NCBI GenBank assembly: GCA_903887035.1
Contig: CAISOG010000073.1
Location: 1 to 8,752, forward strand
Direction of reading: 5' to 3'
Length of the DNA stretch: 8,752 bases
From: an uncultured Holosporaceae bacterium
Lineage (GTDB): Bacteria > Pseudomonadota > Alphaproteobacteria > CAISOG01
This document shows, one piece after another, positions 1-7,700 of the stretch; the first letter of the stretch is position 1, and each line of letters begins with the position of its first letter. A program made the position numbers and the translations under genes. The notes beneath the pieces were generated by a model. The model saw nothing but the letters and a program-made list of their open reading frames with translations, made no database searches and was not told the origin of the DNA.

Positions 1-2196
1 CTGCTGCTCCAGTAACAGCTGTTGCAGGGCGGCATGTTCAGCGCCCGCAATCACCACCACCTTGTTGGCGGCTAAGGCGGCGCAATCCTTAAGGCTTTGC
101 ACGGCTGATAGCAACTCCGCCTCAATCATGTTGGGGCCTATCAACAACAGGCTGTAGGGGGGAATGGTTTGTTGTTTCAGCGCGCCGATCATGTCTGGCC
201 ATTGCAACAGTGATACGGCGGTAACCTGGCACCCTGACCATTCCAGCCAGCGTGTCAGCAGGGGTTGATAGCGTGATGACGGCGCCAACAACAACACGGT
301 AGGAAAGGCGTGACCGCCCCTTAGCGATGACCAAAGTGCTACAGGCAGGCTAACAGGCTGATCAGTCAGGGTTTCAATCGGCAAATTGACCTCAAAACAG
401 CTTCCATTGGGGCTGTTGGGCACATAACCCACTTGGCCGCCCATCAAAATCGTCAATTCGCGGGTAATGGCTAAGCCCAACCCACTGCCGCCATATTGAC
501 GGGTGGTGGAGGCATCGGCCTGAGTAAATTTGTCAAAAATTTTGTCCTGCATGGATGGGTCGATGCCAATGCCACTGTCCAAGACGCGGAAAACCAAGGA
601 ATATTGTCGTTGGCTGGTGGGCACCGCGGTCAGCTCAAGCTTTACATAACCATCGCTGGTAAATTTAATGGCGTTGCTGATTAGATTGTTCAGAATTTGG
701 CGGATGCGGGTGGGGTCGCCGATAACCTGAGCGGGCAGGGTGCGCCAATCGTAATCGACCATCAAATCCAAGGATTTTGCCTGGGCGCGGGGATAAAACA
801 GCTGAATCACCTCATGCACCAGGTTGGCCAGGTCAAAGGTGACCTTTTCAAAGGTCAATCGCCCTGCCTCAACTTTCGCCAGATCCAACACATCGTTAAC
901 AATCACCAACAGATTTTCACAGGCCGACATCATCATATTGGCTTGATAGCTTTGTTTGCTGGACAGTTGACTTTCCAACAGCAATTCGGCGGTTCCCATA
1001 ATTGTGTTGATGGGCGTGCGGATTTCATGGCTCATATTGGCCAAAAATTCGCTTTTGGCGACATTGGCTTTTTCAGCCTCAGCGGTGGCGGTCTTCATCG
1101 GGGTGATGTCGGTATTGCTGCCGACAAAGCGATTCGGCCTACCCCCCGTGCCTTTCACTATACTGCCGCGCGAAAGCACCCAAATATCTTGGCCATCCTT
1201 ATGACGCATTTGAAATTCGATGGCATAATGGGGCAGTTCCCCCGCCAGATAGCGGGCGATGGTCTTTTTAACCAGGGGCAGGTGATCAGGATGGGTCAGT
1301 TGCCACCATGTTTCGGGATGGTTGGGCAATTCCCCCGCCTGATAGCCCAACATCGCCCACCATTCCTTGGAATAAATCACCCTGTCCGTGCCCATTTCCC
1401 AGATCCAGATCCCATCCCCCGTATTTTCGAAAATATGGGCGGTGATGCGTTCGTAGTCATGCAAGGCTTCACGGGTGGCCTCTAACTGGGCGGTGTCGGT
1501 GACATCCATGATCACCCCGTCGTAATAGATTGGGCGATCATGCTCATCCCGAATCTGGCGACCACGATCCGACACCAACAGCTCGCTGCCATCCGCGCAA
1601 ATCAGGCGATAGCGTAAGTTATAGCTGTCGCGGTTGCTAAGCTGTTCGACCATCGCCTGTTGCACCAGGGGAATATCATCGGGGTGGATAATATCGCGCC
1701 ACCGCCGCACACGGTTGTACAGAAAATCGCTGGCCGGATAGCCGGTTAGAGTTTTGCAGGCCTCTGACATGTAAAAGGTGGGGCGATCACTGCCCGCGAA
1801 AGAGCGATAGATGATCCCAGGCAGATTCTGGCCAATCGCCTGAAATTGGCTGTCCAGGCGTCGCAATTGGTCAAAAGTTTGTTTGATCGCTCGTGCCAAT
1901 TCGCCCAACTCATCGGCGGCATAGTCACCGGCCAGTTGCGTTTTCTTAGGGCTTAGGCCGCGAAGATCCGTCTGCAACTGACGCAGGGGGCGCAGCAAAT
2001 AAACTTCGAAGCTGATAATCGCCACCATCGCGGTTATGGGAAGCGTCAGCAGAACCAGGCGCCAGGGCGGGGTGGTGATGGTGTAGTGAACCCACAACAG
2101 CCCAGTGGTCAGCAGAACCACGGTCAAGACCATGGGACCCAGAATCTTAAAACTTAAGGAAAGGGGGCGGCGCAATTTTTGTCGAAATGCCAACAT
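1..2196 (-). CDS. membrane-anchored PAS-PAS hybrid sensor histidine kinase, C-terminus cut by window edge
   Basis: This frame is open for 732 codons and continues past the left edge. Residues about 14-37 and 45-68 are two membrane helices with almost no periplasmic loop, followed by a HAMP-like linker. PAS 1 spans about 113-230 and PAS 2 about 245-365. The HisKA domain carries the phospho-accepting histidine, His390, in NMSHEIRTP. The HATPase domain has an N box near 493-510 (GDPTRIRQILNN), a G1 box DSGIGI near 540 and a G2 box GGSGLGL near 570. A receiver-like domain starts near 633, but the usual acidic pair reads Ala-Pro and the acceptor Asp is Gly687 in LLLIGPNM, so it is probably a pseudo-receiver. 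Further receiver or Hpt domains may lie beyond the edge. The start is uncertain: ATG at 2196 puts a basic stretch before helix 1, and in-frame ATGs at 2262, 2259 and 2307 are possible; none has a good ribosome binding site. The signal sensed is unknown. It follows a KdpD that lacks a kinase core, so a functional link is possible but inferred. Confidence 0.93.
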   Translation of the reverse strand, partial: MLAFRQKLRRPLSLSFKILGPMVLTVVLLTTGLLWVHYTITTPPWRLVLLTLPITAMVAIISFEVYLLRPLRQLQTDLRGLSPKKTQLAGDYAADELGELARAIKQTFDQLRRLDSQFQAIGQNLPGIIYRSFAGSDRPTFYMSEACKTLTGYPASDFLYNRVRRWRDIIHPDDIPLVQQAMVEQLSNRDSYNLRYRLICADGSELLVSDRGRQIRDEHDRPIYYDGVIMDVTDTAQLEATREALHDYERITAHIFENTGDGIWIWEMGTDRVIYSKEWWAMLGYQAGELPNHPETWWQLTHPDHLPLVKKTIARYLAGELPHYAIEFQMRHKDGQDIWVLSRGSIVKGTGGRPNRFVGSNTDITPMKTATAEAEKANVAKSEFLANMSHEIRTPINTIMGTAELLLESQLSSKQSYQANMMMSACENLLVIVNDVLDLAKVEAGRLTFEKVTFDLANLVHEVIQLFYPRAQAKSLDLMVDYDWRTLPAQVIGDPTRIRQILNNLISNAIKFTSDGYVKLELTAVPTSQRQYSLVFRVLDSGIGIDPSMQDKIFDKFTQADASTTRQYGGSGLGLAITRELTILMGGQVGYVPNSPNGSCFEVNLPIETLTDQPVSLPVALWSSLRGGHAFPTVLLLAPSSRYQPLLTRWLEWSGCQVTAVSLLQWPDMIGALKQQTIPPYSLLLIGPNMIEAELLSAVQSLKDCAALAANKVVVIAGAEHAALQQLLLEQQ

Positions 2197-2377
2197 AACA
2201 CAGCAACCTAAGGGGGGAGTGATTAAGCCTATAAGATTTTCTGGCTTTATCCTCCTCATCATCGCCAGCAAAGCTGAAATAAGCGTTAAAGCACGGTTAA
2301 CATTCATGGGTATGTGGTGATGTGGTGGGTGTCATAGCCTCTGGCCATCGTCGGCCATGCCCAGCCCAACAAAAGGG
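2197..2377. other. kdpD-kinase gap with alternative kinase starts
   Basis: The frame of the kinase stays open upstream of its chosen ATG to a TGA near 2334. It offers ATG codons at 2307, 2262 and 2259 on the minus strand, so up to 37 extra residues are possible. A perfect AGGAGG on the minus strand (2256-2251) has no start codon at usable distance. The remainder, next to the kdpD stop, has a 5-bp palindrome (TGGCC/GGCCA) without a T run and no convincing terminator, which leaves read-through from kdpD possible. Confidence 0.4.
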
Positions 2378-4357
2378 CTAAGCCTGCATCCCCCGTTGCG
2401 CCTCAATAGCCTGTGCGGTGTGGGTGCATAGTTGTTGCACCAAGCGGCGCCATTCTGGTTGCAGCAGGATGCTGGGTCGTTCCGGCTTAATGCCAATCAG
2501 GCCAACAACCCCATGCTGCCCCCGAATTGACCGAAAATTATAGCCCGCCCCCGGCAGGGTGTCGGTTTGCAAGCCTGCCTCCTCAACCTTATTCCAACAC
2601 CAATTGGCTGCCGCCCAATCGGTTTCATTCAAGGTCAGGCTGGCCAATCCATCATCCAGCAGGCGCAGGCTGCCGCCATCTTCCTGCAGAATCAAAACTT
2701 CTGCCTGGGTCAGTTCGATTATCTTGGCGGCCAGAATGCGCAAATACTCTTTTTCATTATTGGTCAGCATCAGTTGTTGGCAAAGGGCGTAGAGCAAATT
2801 GGTGTTGCGCTGTCGCCGCCTTTCTAAGGAGGATTGGTTGCGCAAGCGATCGCCCAGATTGCTGTTGATGCTGGCCACCAACAGATAAACCATCAGGGTG
2901 AAAAAATGTTCGGGATCGAAAAAGGCAATGCTATACAGCGGCGGCATGAAAAAATAATCATACAAGATAAAACTTAGCAGGCTGGCCAGCAGCGATGGTG
3001 CCAGCCCAAAGCTAACGGCGCTGAACATGACCGCGGTCAGGAACACCATGGAAATGGCCGATAAATTCAGGAAATGGCTGAAAAACCAGGCGACGCCGCC
3101 TGCCACCACCACCGCCAGCATGCTGTAAACATAGGAACGCCAATCATAAATTCGCCCAAAGTTGCTTAAGTCACGAATCCGCCTACGATGGCTAGGGCTT
3201 GGGCGGTTTTCAGGCTCACTGGTGGCAATCACCTGCACCGCGATGCCGCTTTCCAGGCGCAACAGCCGTTGGCTTAAGGATGGTTTCAGCAGTAGGGACA
3301 GGGGGGAGCGGGCGGTTTCCCCGACCACTAGTTGGGTGATGTTGTGGTTGCGGGCAAAATGCACAAACTCACGGGCGGCCGATGATCCCGACAGGGTGTG
3401 ACATTCCCCACCCAATTCCTCGGCCAGCCGCAAAGCCTTGTTTATCGCATCACTGGCCGGGTCAATCATTTCGTCATGGCTTAACTGCTCAACATACACC
3501 GCCAACCATTTGGCGTGGATAGCCTCAGCAAAGCGGCGGGTGGCGCGCACCAGCCGAATCGGATCGCTGTCAGCGGTCAGGCAGGCCATCAACCGTTGCC
3601 CAACTGGCCACGGGCCCTGAATGGCATGGCGGCGCATGTAGGTGACCATCTGATCATCCACCCGTTCGGCCGTGCAACGTAAGGCCAGCTCACGCAGGGC
3701 GGTCAGCTTGCCCTGTTGAAAAAAGTTGCGCATGGCGCGTGCAGCCTGTGCTGGCACATAGACCTTGCCCTCCTTCAACCGTTCCAACAGCTCGGCGGGG
3801 GGAAGATCCACCAACACCACCTCATCCGCCTCCATCACCACACTATCGGGCACGGTTTCGCGCACGATAATCTTGGTAATCTGGGCGACGACGTCGTTAA
3901 CGCTTTCCATATGCTGGACGTTCAGGGTGGTGTAAACGTCGATGCCCGCCGCCAACAGCTCCTCAATATCCTGATACCGTTTGGGATGACGGCTGGAGGG
4001 GGCATTGGTGTGCGCCAGCTCATCCATCAAAATCAGTTGGGGGTGACGCGCCAGGGCGTCATCCAAGTTAAATTCATGATACAACTGCCCGCGCTGTTCA
4101 ATTCGTTGGCGCGGTAGGATGGGGATGCCCTTAAGCAGGCTGGCGGTTTCCTCACGGCCATGGGTTTCGACAACCCCCGCGATAACGTCAACACCATCAG
4201 CCTTACGGGCTTGGGCGGCCAACAGCATGGCATAGGTTTTGCCGACACCAGGGGCGGCACCAAAATAGATCTTCAGACGTCCCCGTGCCCGCCCCTCAGG
4301 ATCGGTCAGAAACGATTCGGGATCGGGACGCGGGCTGTCGGCTAAAGGTATCGGCAT
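2378..4357 (-). CDS. kdpD: KdpD-type potassium sensor lacking the histidine-kinase core
   Basis: This is a 659-residue KdpD, against about 894 in E. coli. The N-terminal KdpD domain (about 25-235) has a Walker A motif GAAPGVGKT at 33-41 and a Walker B/signature stretch LILMDELAHTN at 108-118, followed by SRHPKRYQD. A universal-stress-protein-like domain spans about 265-380. Four closely spaced membrane helices (DUF4118 type) span about 408-500, and a GAF-like domain about 515-655. The protein then stops (TAG) just where canonical KdpD enters its HisKA domain. No H-box or ATP-binding boxes follow in any frame of the short downstream gap. In the family, KdpD senses low K+ or turgor and phosphorylates KdpE; this version cannot autophosphorylate by itself. 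It starts 70 bases after kdpC, with a weak ribosome binding site. It may act as a regulatory partner of another kinase, perhaps the next gene, or be a decayed sensor. The reading frame is intact, which argues against recent decay. Confidence 0.93.
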   Translation of the reverse strand: MPIPLADSPRPDPESFLTDPEGRARGRLKIYFGAAPGVGKTYAMLLAAQARKADGVDVIAGVVETHGREETASLLKGIPILPRQRIEQRGQLYHEFNLDDALARHPQLILMDELAHTNAPSSRHPKRYQDIEELLAAGIDVYTTLNVQHMESVNDVVAQITKIIVRETVPDSVVMEADEVVLVDLPPAELLERLKEGKVYVPAQAARAMRNFFQQGKLTALRELALRCTAERVDDQMVTYMRRHAIQGPWPVGQRLMACLTADSDPIRLVRATRRFAEAIHAKWLAVYVEQLSHDEMIDPASDAINKALRLAEELGGECHTLSGSSAAREFVHFARNHNITQLVVGETARSPLSLLLKPSLSQRLLRLESGIAVQVIATSEPENRPSPSHRRRIRDLSNFGRIYDWRSYVYSMLAVVVAGGVAWFFSHFLNLSAISMVFLTAVMFSAVSFGLAPSLLASLLSFILYDYFFMPPLYSIAFFDPEHFFTLMVYLLVASINSNLGDRLRNQSSLERRRQRNTNLLYALCQQLMLTNNEKEYLRILAAKIIELTQAEVLILQEDGGSLRLLDDGLASLTLNETDWAAANWCWNKVEEAGLQTDTLPGAGYNFRSIRGQHGVVGLIGIKPERPSILLQPEWRRLVQQLCTHTAQAIEAQRGMQA

Positions 4358-4427
4358 TTCAGGAAACCCGATTTTGATGGGTGTGCAAAAGCTTTAGCCA
4401 TGCGCAAGAGGACAACAGAAAAAGGGG

Positions 4428-5066
4428 TTATGACGGCGGTGGGTTTGGTAAAGAAGGGTTGTCGGTGGGGGGAGTCGATAAGGATGATGCGGTTGGCAAC
4501 AGCTGATCTAATCGTAAATTGGTTTGCAACAGGTTAACGCGGGCTGTACCGCCAAAGATTCCGCCGCCCTCAACTTGGTTTTGAATCAGTCGGCGCACGG
4601 GATCTTCAGGAACGGCGCGAGTGGCGGCAATGCGGTCGGATTGCGCCAACGCGCTGTCCAGCGGGATAAAGGGATCCAGCCCGCTAGCGCTGCAATCCAC
4701 TGTTAAATTAGATGTCGGTCTACAATCGATGGCGTTGCAACTGGGCGGCAGGGTAACAGCAGGCGCACAGGCGATGACCAGCCGCCCATCCTGGCGCAGG
4801 CGATGGCGCTCCTTCGGGTTGCTGGCGGGCATGGTGGCATAATCGAAACCGAAAGGGCTGTTCAGATACTGCGGCTGGGTGAATTTCTGGCCAATCAGGC
4901 GGCTGCCCACCAGCTGGCCATCGTGAAAAAGCGGGCTGCCAGCCGCCTGAGACGGCCACAACAGCTTGCCCGCCGCCCAAATCACCGCTGGATACACCCC
5001 CCCCAACAGCAGAGTCAGCAGCGGTAGCAGCAGGATGGAGCGTTTGAGGGATCGCCAAAAAATCAT
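4428..5066 (-). CDS. kdpC: potassium-transporting ATPase KdpC subunit, divergent
   Basis: KdpC is the single-span subunit that stabilises the KdpFABC K+ pump and assists ATP binding by KdpB. The ATG at 5066 gives 212 residues and lies 2 bases after the kdpB stop, with GGAG upstream, implying translational coupling. An upstream in-frame start at 5087 would overlap kdpB. Residues 9-32 form the membrane helix (ILLLPLLTLLLGGVYPAVIW). Family motifs GSRLIGQKFTQPQYL (about 55-69), SASGLDP (126-132) and the final VNLLQTNLRLDQL (177-189) are present. The middle (about 82-125) is unlike typical KdpC: the usual GGSNL motif is missing and there are four cysteines, at 100, 110, 115 and 125. A proline/serine-rich tail of about 20 residues (191-212) goes beyond the usual end. 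The identity is secure; the odd middle region may be natural divergence. Confidence 0.92.
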   Translation of the reverse strand: MIFWRSLKRSILLLPLLTLLLGGVYPAVIWAAGKLLWPSQAAGSPLFHDGQLVGSRLIGQKFTQPQYLNSPFGFDYATMPASNPKERHRLRQDGRLVIACAPAVTLPPSCNAIDCRPTSNLTVDCSASGLDPFIPLDSALAQSDRIAATRAVPEDPVRRLIQNQVEGGGIFGGTARVNLLQTNLRLDQLLPTASSLSTPPTDNPSLPNPPPS

Positions 5067-5068
5067 GG

Positions 5069-7201
5069 TTACGCCCACTCCATCCAACGAACCAGCCCAT
5101 CAATCAGCTTAATCCCGACAAAGGGCGTCACGATGCCGCCCAGGCCATAGATCAGCAGGTTGCGACGCAACAGGGCGCCAGCTGGCAGAGGGCGATAGCG
5201 CACCCCCCGAAGAGCCAGCGGAATCAGCGCCACAATAATCAAGGCATTAAAAATAATGGCCGACAAAATCGCGCTTTGCGGGTTGGCCAGCTGCATGATG
5301 TTCATCGCCTGCAATTGGGGAAAGGCACCGATAAACAGGGCGGGCAGCACCGCAAAATACTTGGCCAGATCGTTGGCGATGGAAAAGGTGGTCAGCGCGC
5401 CACGGGTAATCAACAGCTGTTTGCCGATGCCGACAATCTCAATCAATTTGGTGGGGTCAGAGTCTAAATCCACCATATTGCCCGCCTCACGCGCGGCCTG
5501 GGTACCGCTTTGCATCGCCACGCCAACATCCGATTGCGCCAGCGCGGGGGCGTCGTTGGTGCCATCGCCGCACATCGCCACCATGCGGCCAGCCGCCTGT
5601 TCGGTACGAATATAGTGCAGCTTATTTTCGGGCGTTGCCTGGGCAATCACATCATCCACCCCCGCCTCTGCGGCAATCGCCGCCGCGGTCAGCTTATTGT
5701 CACCGGTAATCATCACCGTTTTGATGCCCATGCGCCGCAATTCGGCAAAGCGTTGGCGGATGCCGGTTTTGATAATGTCTTTCAGGTGAATGACCCCCAA
5801 CAGCCTAGTTCCCTCCGCCGTCACCTCCCCCACCGCCAGCGGCGTACCGCCAGAGCGGGCAATGCTTTCAACCGCCAGCGCGAATTCCTTAGAGGGATTG
5901 TTAAGGGAGGGATTGTTAAGCGCAGAATAGCCAGCCGCATCCTGCCCCGCCTGTTCGGTCAGGTAATTCAGGACGGCATCCACCGCCCCCTTGCGAATTT
6001 GGCGATCGGGCAGGTTGATGCCACTGGTGCGGGTTTGGGCGGTAAACTGCACAAACTGTGGCGTGTTTTGGGTCAGATCGCTGTTGACGACGCCATAGCG
6101 CTTCAGCGCCAATTCAACAATGCTGCGCCCCTCAGCGGTCTCATCAGCCACCGAACTCAGCCAGCAAGCCTCCGCCAGGTCGGCTATATCCACCCCCGAT
6201 AGCGGCAAAAATTCGCTAGCCATCCGATTGCCCAGGGTGATGGTGCCGGTTTTGTCCAGCAGCAGCACGTCAATGTCGCCCGCCGCCTCCACCGCCCGTC
6301 CCGACACCGCCAGCACGTTAAAGCGCAACAGTCGGTTCATCCCCGCAATGCCAATCGCCGACAACAGGCCGCTGATGGTGGTGGGGATCAGGGCGACCAG
6401 CAGGGCGGCCAACATCGCGGGGGGCAGGGTTGCGCGCATGGCGGCGGCCTGTACCAACAGGCTGGCGGTGACCAACAGAAACAACAGGCTGAACCCAACC
6501 AACAGGATATGCAACGCCATTTCATTGGGGGTTTTTTGCCGCTGTGCCCCCTCAACCAAGGCGATCATCCGATCCAAAAAGGTGTGGCCATGCGCCACGG
6601 TCACCCGCACCCAAATGGTGTCCGACAGCACCATGGTGCCGTTGGTCACCGCCGAACGATCCCCGCCGCTTTCGCGGATTACGGGCGCCGATTCCCCCGT
6701 AATCGCCGATTCATCGATTGACGCTATGCCCGCCACCACTTCGCCATCACAGGGAATCACATCGCCAACACGGCACAGCACGATGTCATCGATGCTTAAA
6801 TCGGGGGCAGGCACAATGCTAAAGTCGGTTGCGCCCGCGCTGCTAACTTTTTTGGCCAAAGTCTGACTGCGAAAGGCGCGCAAAGTTGACGCCTGCGCCT
6901 TGCCCCGCCCCTCCGCCAGGCTTTCGGCCAGATTGCCAAACAACACGGTTGCCCACAGCCAGGCCGCCACCTGCCACAAAAAAGCGCTGCCCATGTTGGT
7001 GGCCACGGTTACGGGCGGCATCACGCTGGCCTCAATCGCGCTGGCGCTGACCGCTAAGGCCATCACGGCGGTGATCATCATGACGGGATTTTTGGCCAGG
7101 CGGCGTGGATGCAGCTTAAGAAACGCCTGCCCCAGCGCCGGCCATATCAGCGCCGACGACAACAGGGATGGCGGGGGTTGTAGCAGGGCAACAGTGTTCA
7201 T
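5069..7201 (-). CDS. kdpB: potassium-transporting P-type ATPase catalytic subunit KdpB
   Basis: KdpB hydrolyses ATP and drives K+ import in the KdpFABC inner-membrane complex. From the ATG at 7201 it has 710 residues (E. coli 682), and MNTVALLQP matches the start of known KdpB. ATG 7213 and TTG 7228 are in-frame alternatives; none has a clear ribosome binding site. Visible motifs are TGES in the A domain (168-171; Ser171 matches the inhibitory E. coli Ser162 site), DKTGT with phosphorylated Asp316, FTAQTR and KGA of the nucleotide-binding domain, TGDN, GDGTND (545-550), and the M5 Asp611/Lys614 pair in SIANDLAKYF (E. coli Asp583/Lys586). Relative to E. coli there is a net insertion of about 19 residues between the catalytic Asp and M5, including a duplicated LNNPS in the N domain. 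All catalytic residues are intact. The upstream neighbour should be kdpA, which supplies the K+ selectivity filter and is absent here, so the pump needs a KdpA encoded elsewhere. Confidence 0.96.
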   Translation of the reverse strand: MNTVALLQPPPSLLSSALIWPALGQAFLKLHPRRLAKNPVMMITAVMALAVSASAIEASVMPPVTVATNMGSAFLWQVAAWLWATVLFGNLAESLAEGRGKAQASTLRAFRSQTLAKKVSSAGATDFSIVPAPDLSIDDIVLCRVGDVIPCDGEVVAGIASIDESAITGESAPVIRESGGDRSAVTNGTMVLSDTIWVRVTVAHGHTFLDRMIALVEGAQRQKTPNEMALHILLVGFSLLFLLVTASLLVQAAAMRATLPPAMLAALLVALIPTTISGLLSAIGIAGMNRLLRFNVLAVSGRAVEAAGDIDVLLLDKTGTITLGNRMASEFLPLSGVDIADLAEACWLSSVADETAEGRSIVELALKRYGVVNSDLTQNTPQFVQFTAQTRTSGINLPDRQIRKGAVDAVLNYLTEQAGQDAAGYSALNNPSLNNPSKEFALAVESIARSGGTPLAVGEVTAEGTRLLGVIHLKDIIKTGIRQRFAELRRMGIKTVMITGDNKLTAAAIAAEAGVDDVIAQATPENKLHYIRTEQAAGRMVAMCGDGTNDAPALAQSDVGVAMQSGTQAAREAGNMVDLDSDPTKLIEIVGIGKQLLITRGALTTFSIANDLAKYFAVLPALFIGAFPQLQAMNIMQLANPQSAILSAIIFNALIIVALIPLALRGVRYRPLPAGALLRRNLLIYGLGGIVTPFVGIKLIDGLVRWMEWA
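5893..5920 (-). repeat. 15-bp in-frame tandem duplication inside kdpB
   Basis: The unit AGGGATTGTTAAGGG (5893-5907) is followed directly by AGGGATTGTTAAG (5908-5920). On the coding strand this gives LNNPS twice, in the nucleotide-binding domain. The 15-base period preserves the frame. It sits in a part of the N domain that varies in length in the family, so it is probably tolerated. Confidence 0.85.
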
Positions 7202-7338
7202 GGCCACAACCATACTACAGGCCAGCAAAGGATTCCAGCGGTCATTGCGTGTATCACAATGTCATTCTCCCCGCACCAAGGTCGTCATCCTCTGCGCCCT
7301 AGTATAAGAAAAAGCTGGGGGATCCATGCGGCGGAACG

Positions 7339-7344
7339 ATTATA
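7339..7344 (-). promoter_or_regulatory. possible -10 box for the kdp cluster
   Basis: The minus strand reads TATAAT, a perfect -10 consensus, about 140 bases upstream of the kdpB ATG. No good -35 is found 16-18 bases further upstream, where a GC-rich hairpin lies instead. That would fit an activator-dependent promoter, but a chance match is also likely. A second box, TATACT, occurs at 7306-7301 on the same strand. Confidence 0.25.
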
Positions 7345-7364
7345 GCAGGCGGCAACAGGGCTGG

Positions 7365-7384
7365 ATCTCCGCCTGCGCGGAGAT
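7365..7384. repeat. perfect 8-bp hairpin within the repeat cluster
   Basis: ATCTCCGC (7365-7372), loop CTGC, then GCGGAGAT (7377-7384). It is followed by GACA, so read on the minus strand it begins TGTCATCTCC, like the arms of the element at 7463-7559. There is no T run on either strand, which argues against a terminator. Confidence 0.7.
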
Positions 7385-7462
7385 GACAGCGGAGAGGTGG
7401 AAAGGGCGGGGCTAGGATGACAACGGCGTGCAGAAATTGGCTGGCCTGTACCAACATCAGAC

Positions 7463-7559
7463 TGTCATTCTCCCCCTTGTGGGGAGAATCTCAAATCCTA
7501 GCCGTCAAACAAGCGGCGCGGGGAGTAAGGAGATCCTACCCACAGGGGGTAGGATGACA
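7463..7559. repeat. 97-bp inverted-repeat element with hairpin arms
   Basis: The left arm (7463-7492) and the reverse complement of the right arm (7530-7559) are 30 bases each and match at 25 positions. Each arm is itself a hairpin: ATTCTCCCC/GGGGAGAAT on the left and ATCCTACCC/GGGTAGGAT on the right, with 9-bp stems and 5-base loops. Four of the five differences form two compensatory stem pairs and the fifth is in the loop. The 37-base centre shows no gene. It is probably a REP- or MITE-like mobile repeat. Confidence 0.8.
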
Positions 7560-7634
7560 ACAAAGGGGCGGAAACCCACCAACGGCAACCACCACCCAAT
7601 CCTTAACACCGCTATTGCCATCCGCCGCCAAATG

Positions 7635-7666
7635 TTCATAGATTTTTAACACATCGCGGCTATAGT
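7635..7666 (+). promoter_or_regulatory. possible promoter of the pilin-like gene
   Basis: TATAGT at 7661-7666 is a good -10 box about 48 bases before the ATG. The nearest -35-like sequence, TTCATA at 7635-7640, lies 20 bases upstream, which is wider than usual. Support is weak. Confidence 0.3.
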
Positions 7667-7700
7667 GGTGATGTTTAGCTTTTTAAACTTTTTCATCTTT

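Larger units (their letters stand above)
7260..7424. repeat. degenerate palindromic intergenic repeat cluster
   Basis: Four TGTCAT-type ends lie here: TGTCATTCTCC at 7260-7270 and CGTCATCCT at 7283-7291 reading right, and AGATGACA at 7381-7388 and AGGATGACAAC at 7414-7424 reading left. The layout is of inverted ends enclosing about 100 bases, apparently nested or overlapping copies. The same ends define the clearer element at 7463-7559. No transposase is present, so this is a small non-autonomous or REP/MITE-like family. Confidence 0.6.

Noticed and set aside
697..1485. 262-codon plus-strand open frame
   Set aside because: It lies entirely antisense to the PAS, HisKA and ATPase regions of the kinase, whose motifs are unmistakable, and its translation resembles no family.
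2342..2357. Palindrome TGGCC/GGCCA after kdpD as a terminator
   Set aside because: The stem is only 5 bp and no T run follows on either strand.
2308..2377. A detached KdpD kinase domain caused by a frameshift
   Set aside because: Only 70 bases separate the KdpD stop from the earliest kinase start, and the following gene begins with its own membrane helices and PAS domains rather than the KdpD HisKA sequence.
5510..6866. Long plus-strand open frames opposite kdpB (about 230 and 248 codons)
   Set aside because: They overlap each other and mirror well-conserved KdpB sequence; they are side effects of GC-biased codon use.
7260..7560. Repeat cluster as a CRISPR array
   Set aside because: The units are inverted and unevenly spaced, not direct repeats with equal spacers, and there are no cas genes.
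7428..7649. 73-codon plus-strand open frame
   Set aside because: It runs through the inverted repeat element, has no ribosome binding site, and its residues are just the translation of the repeat.
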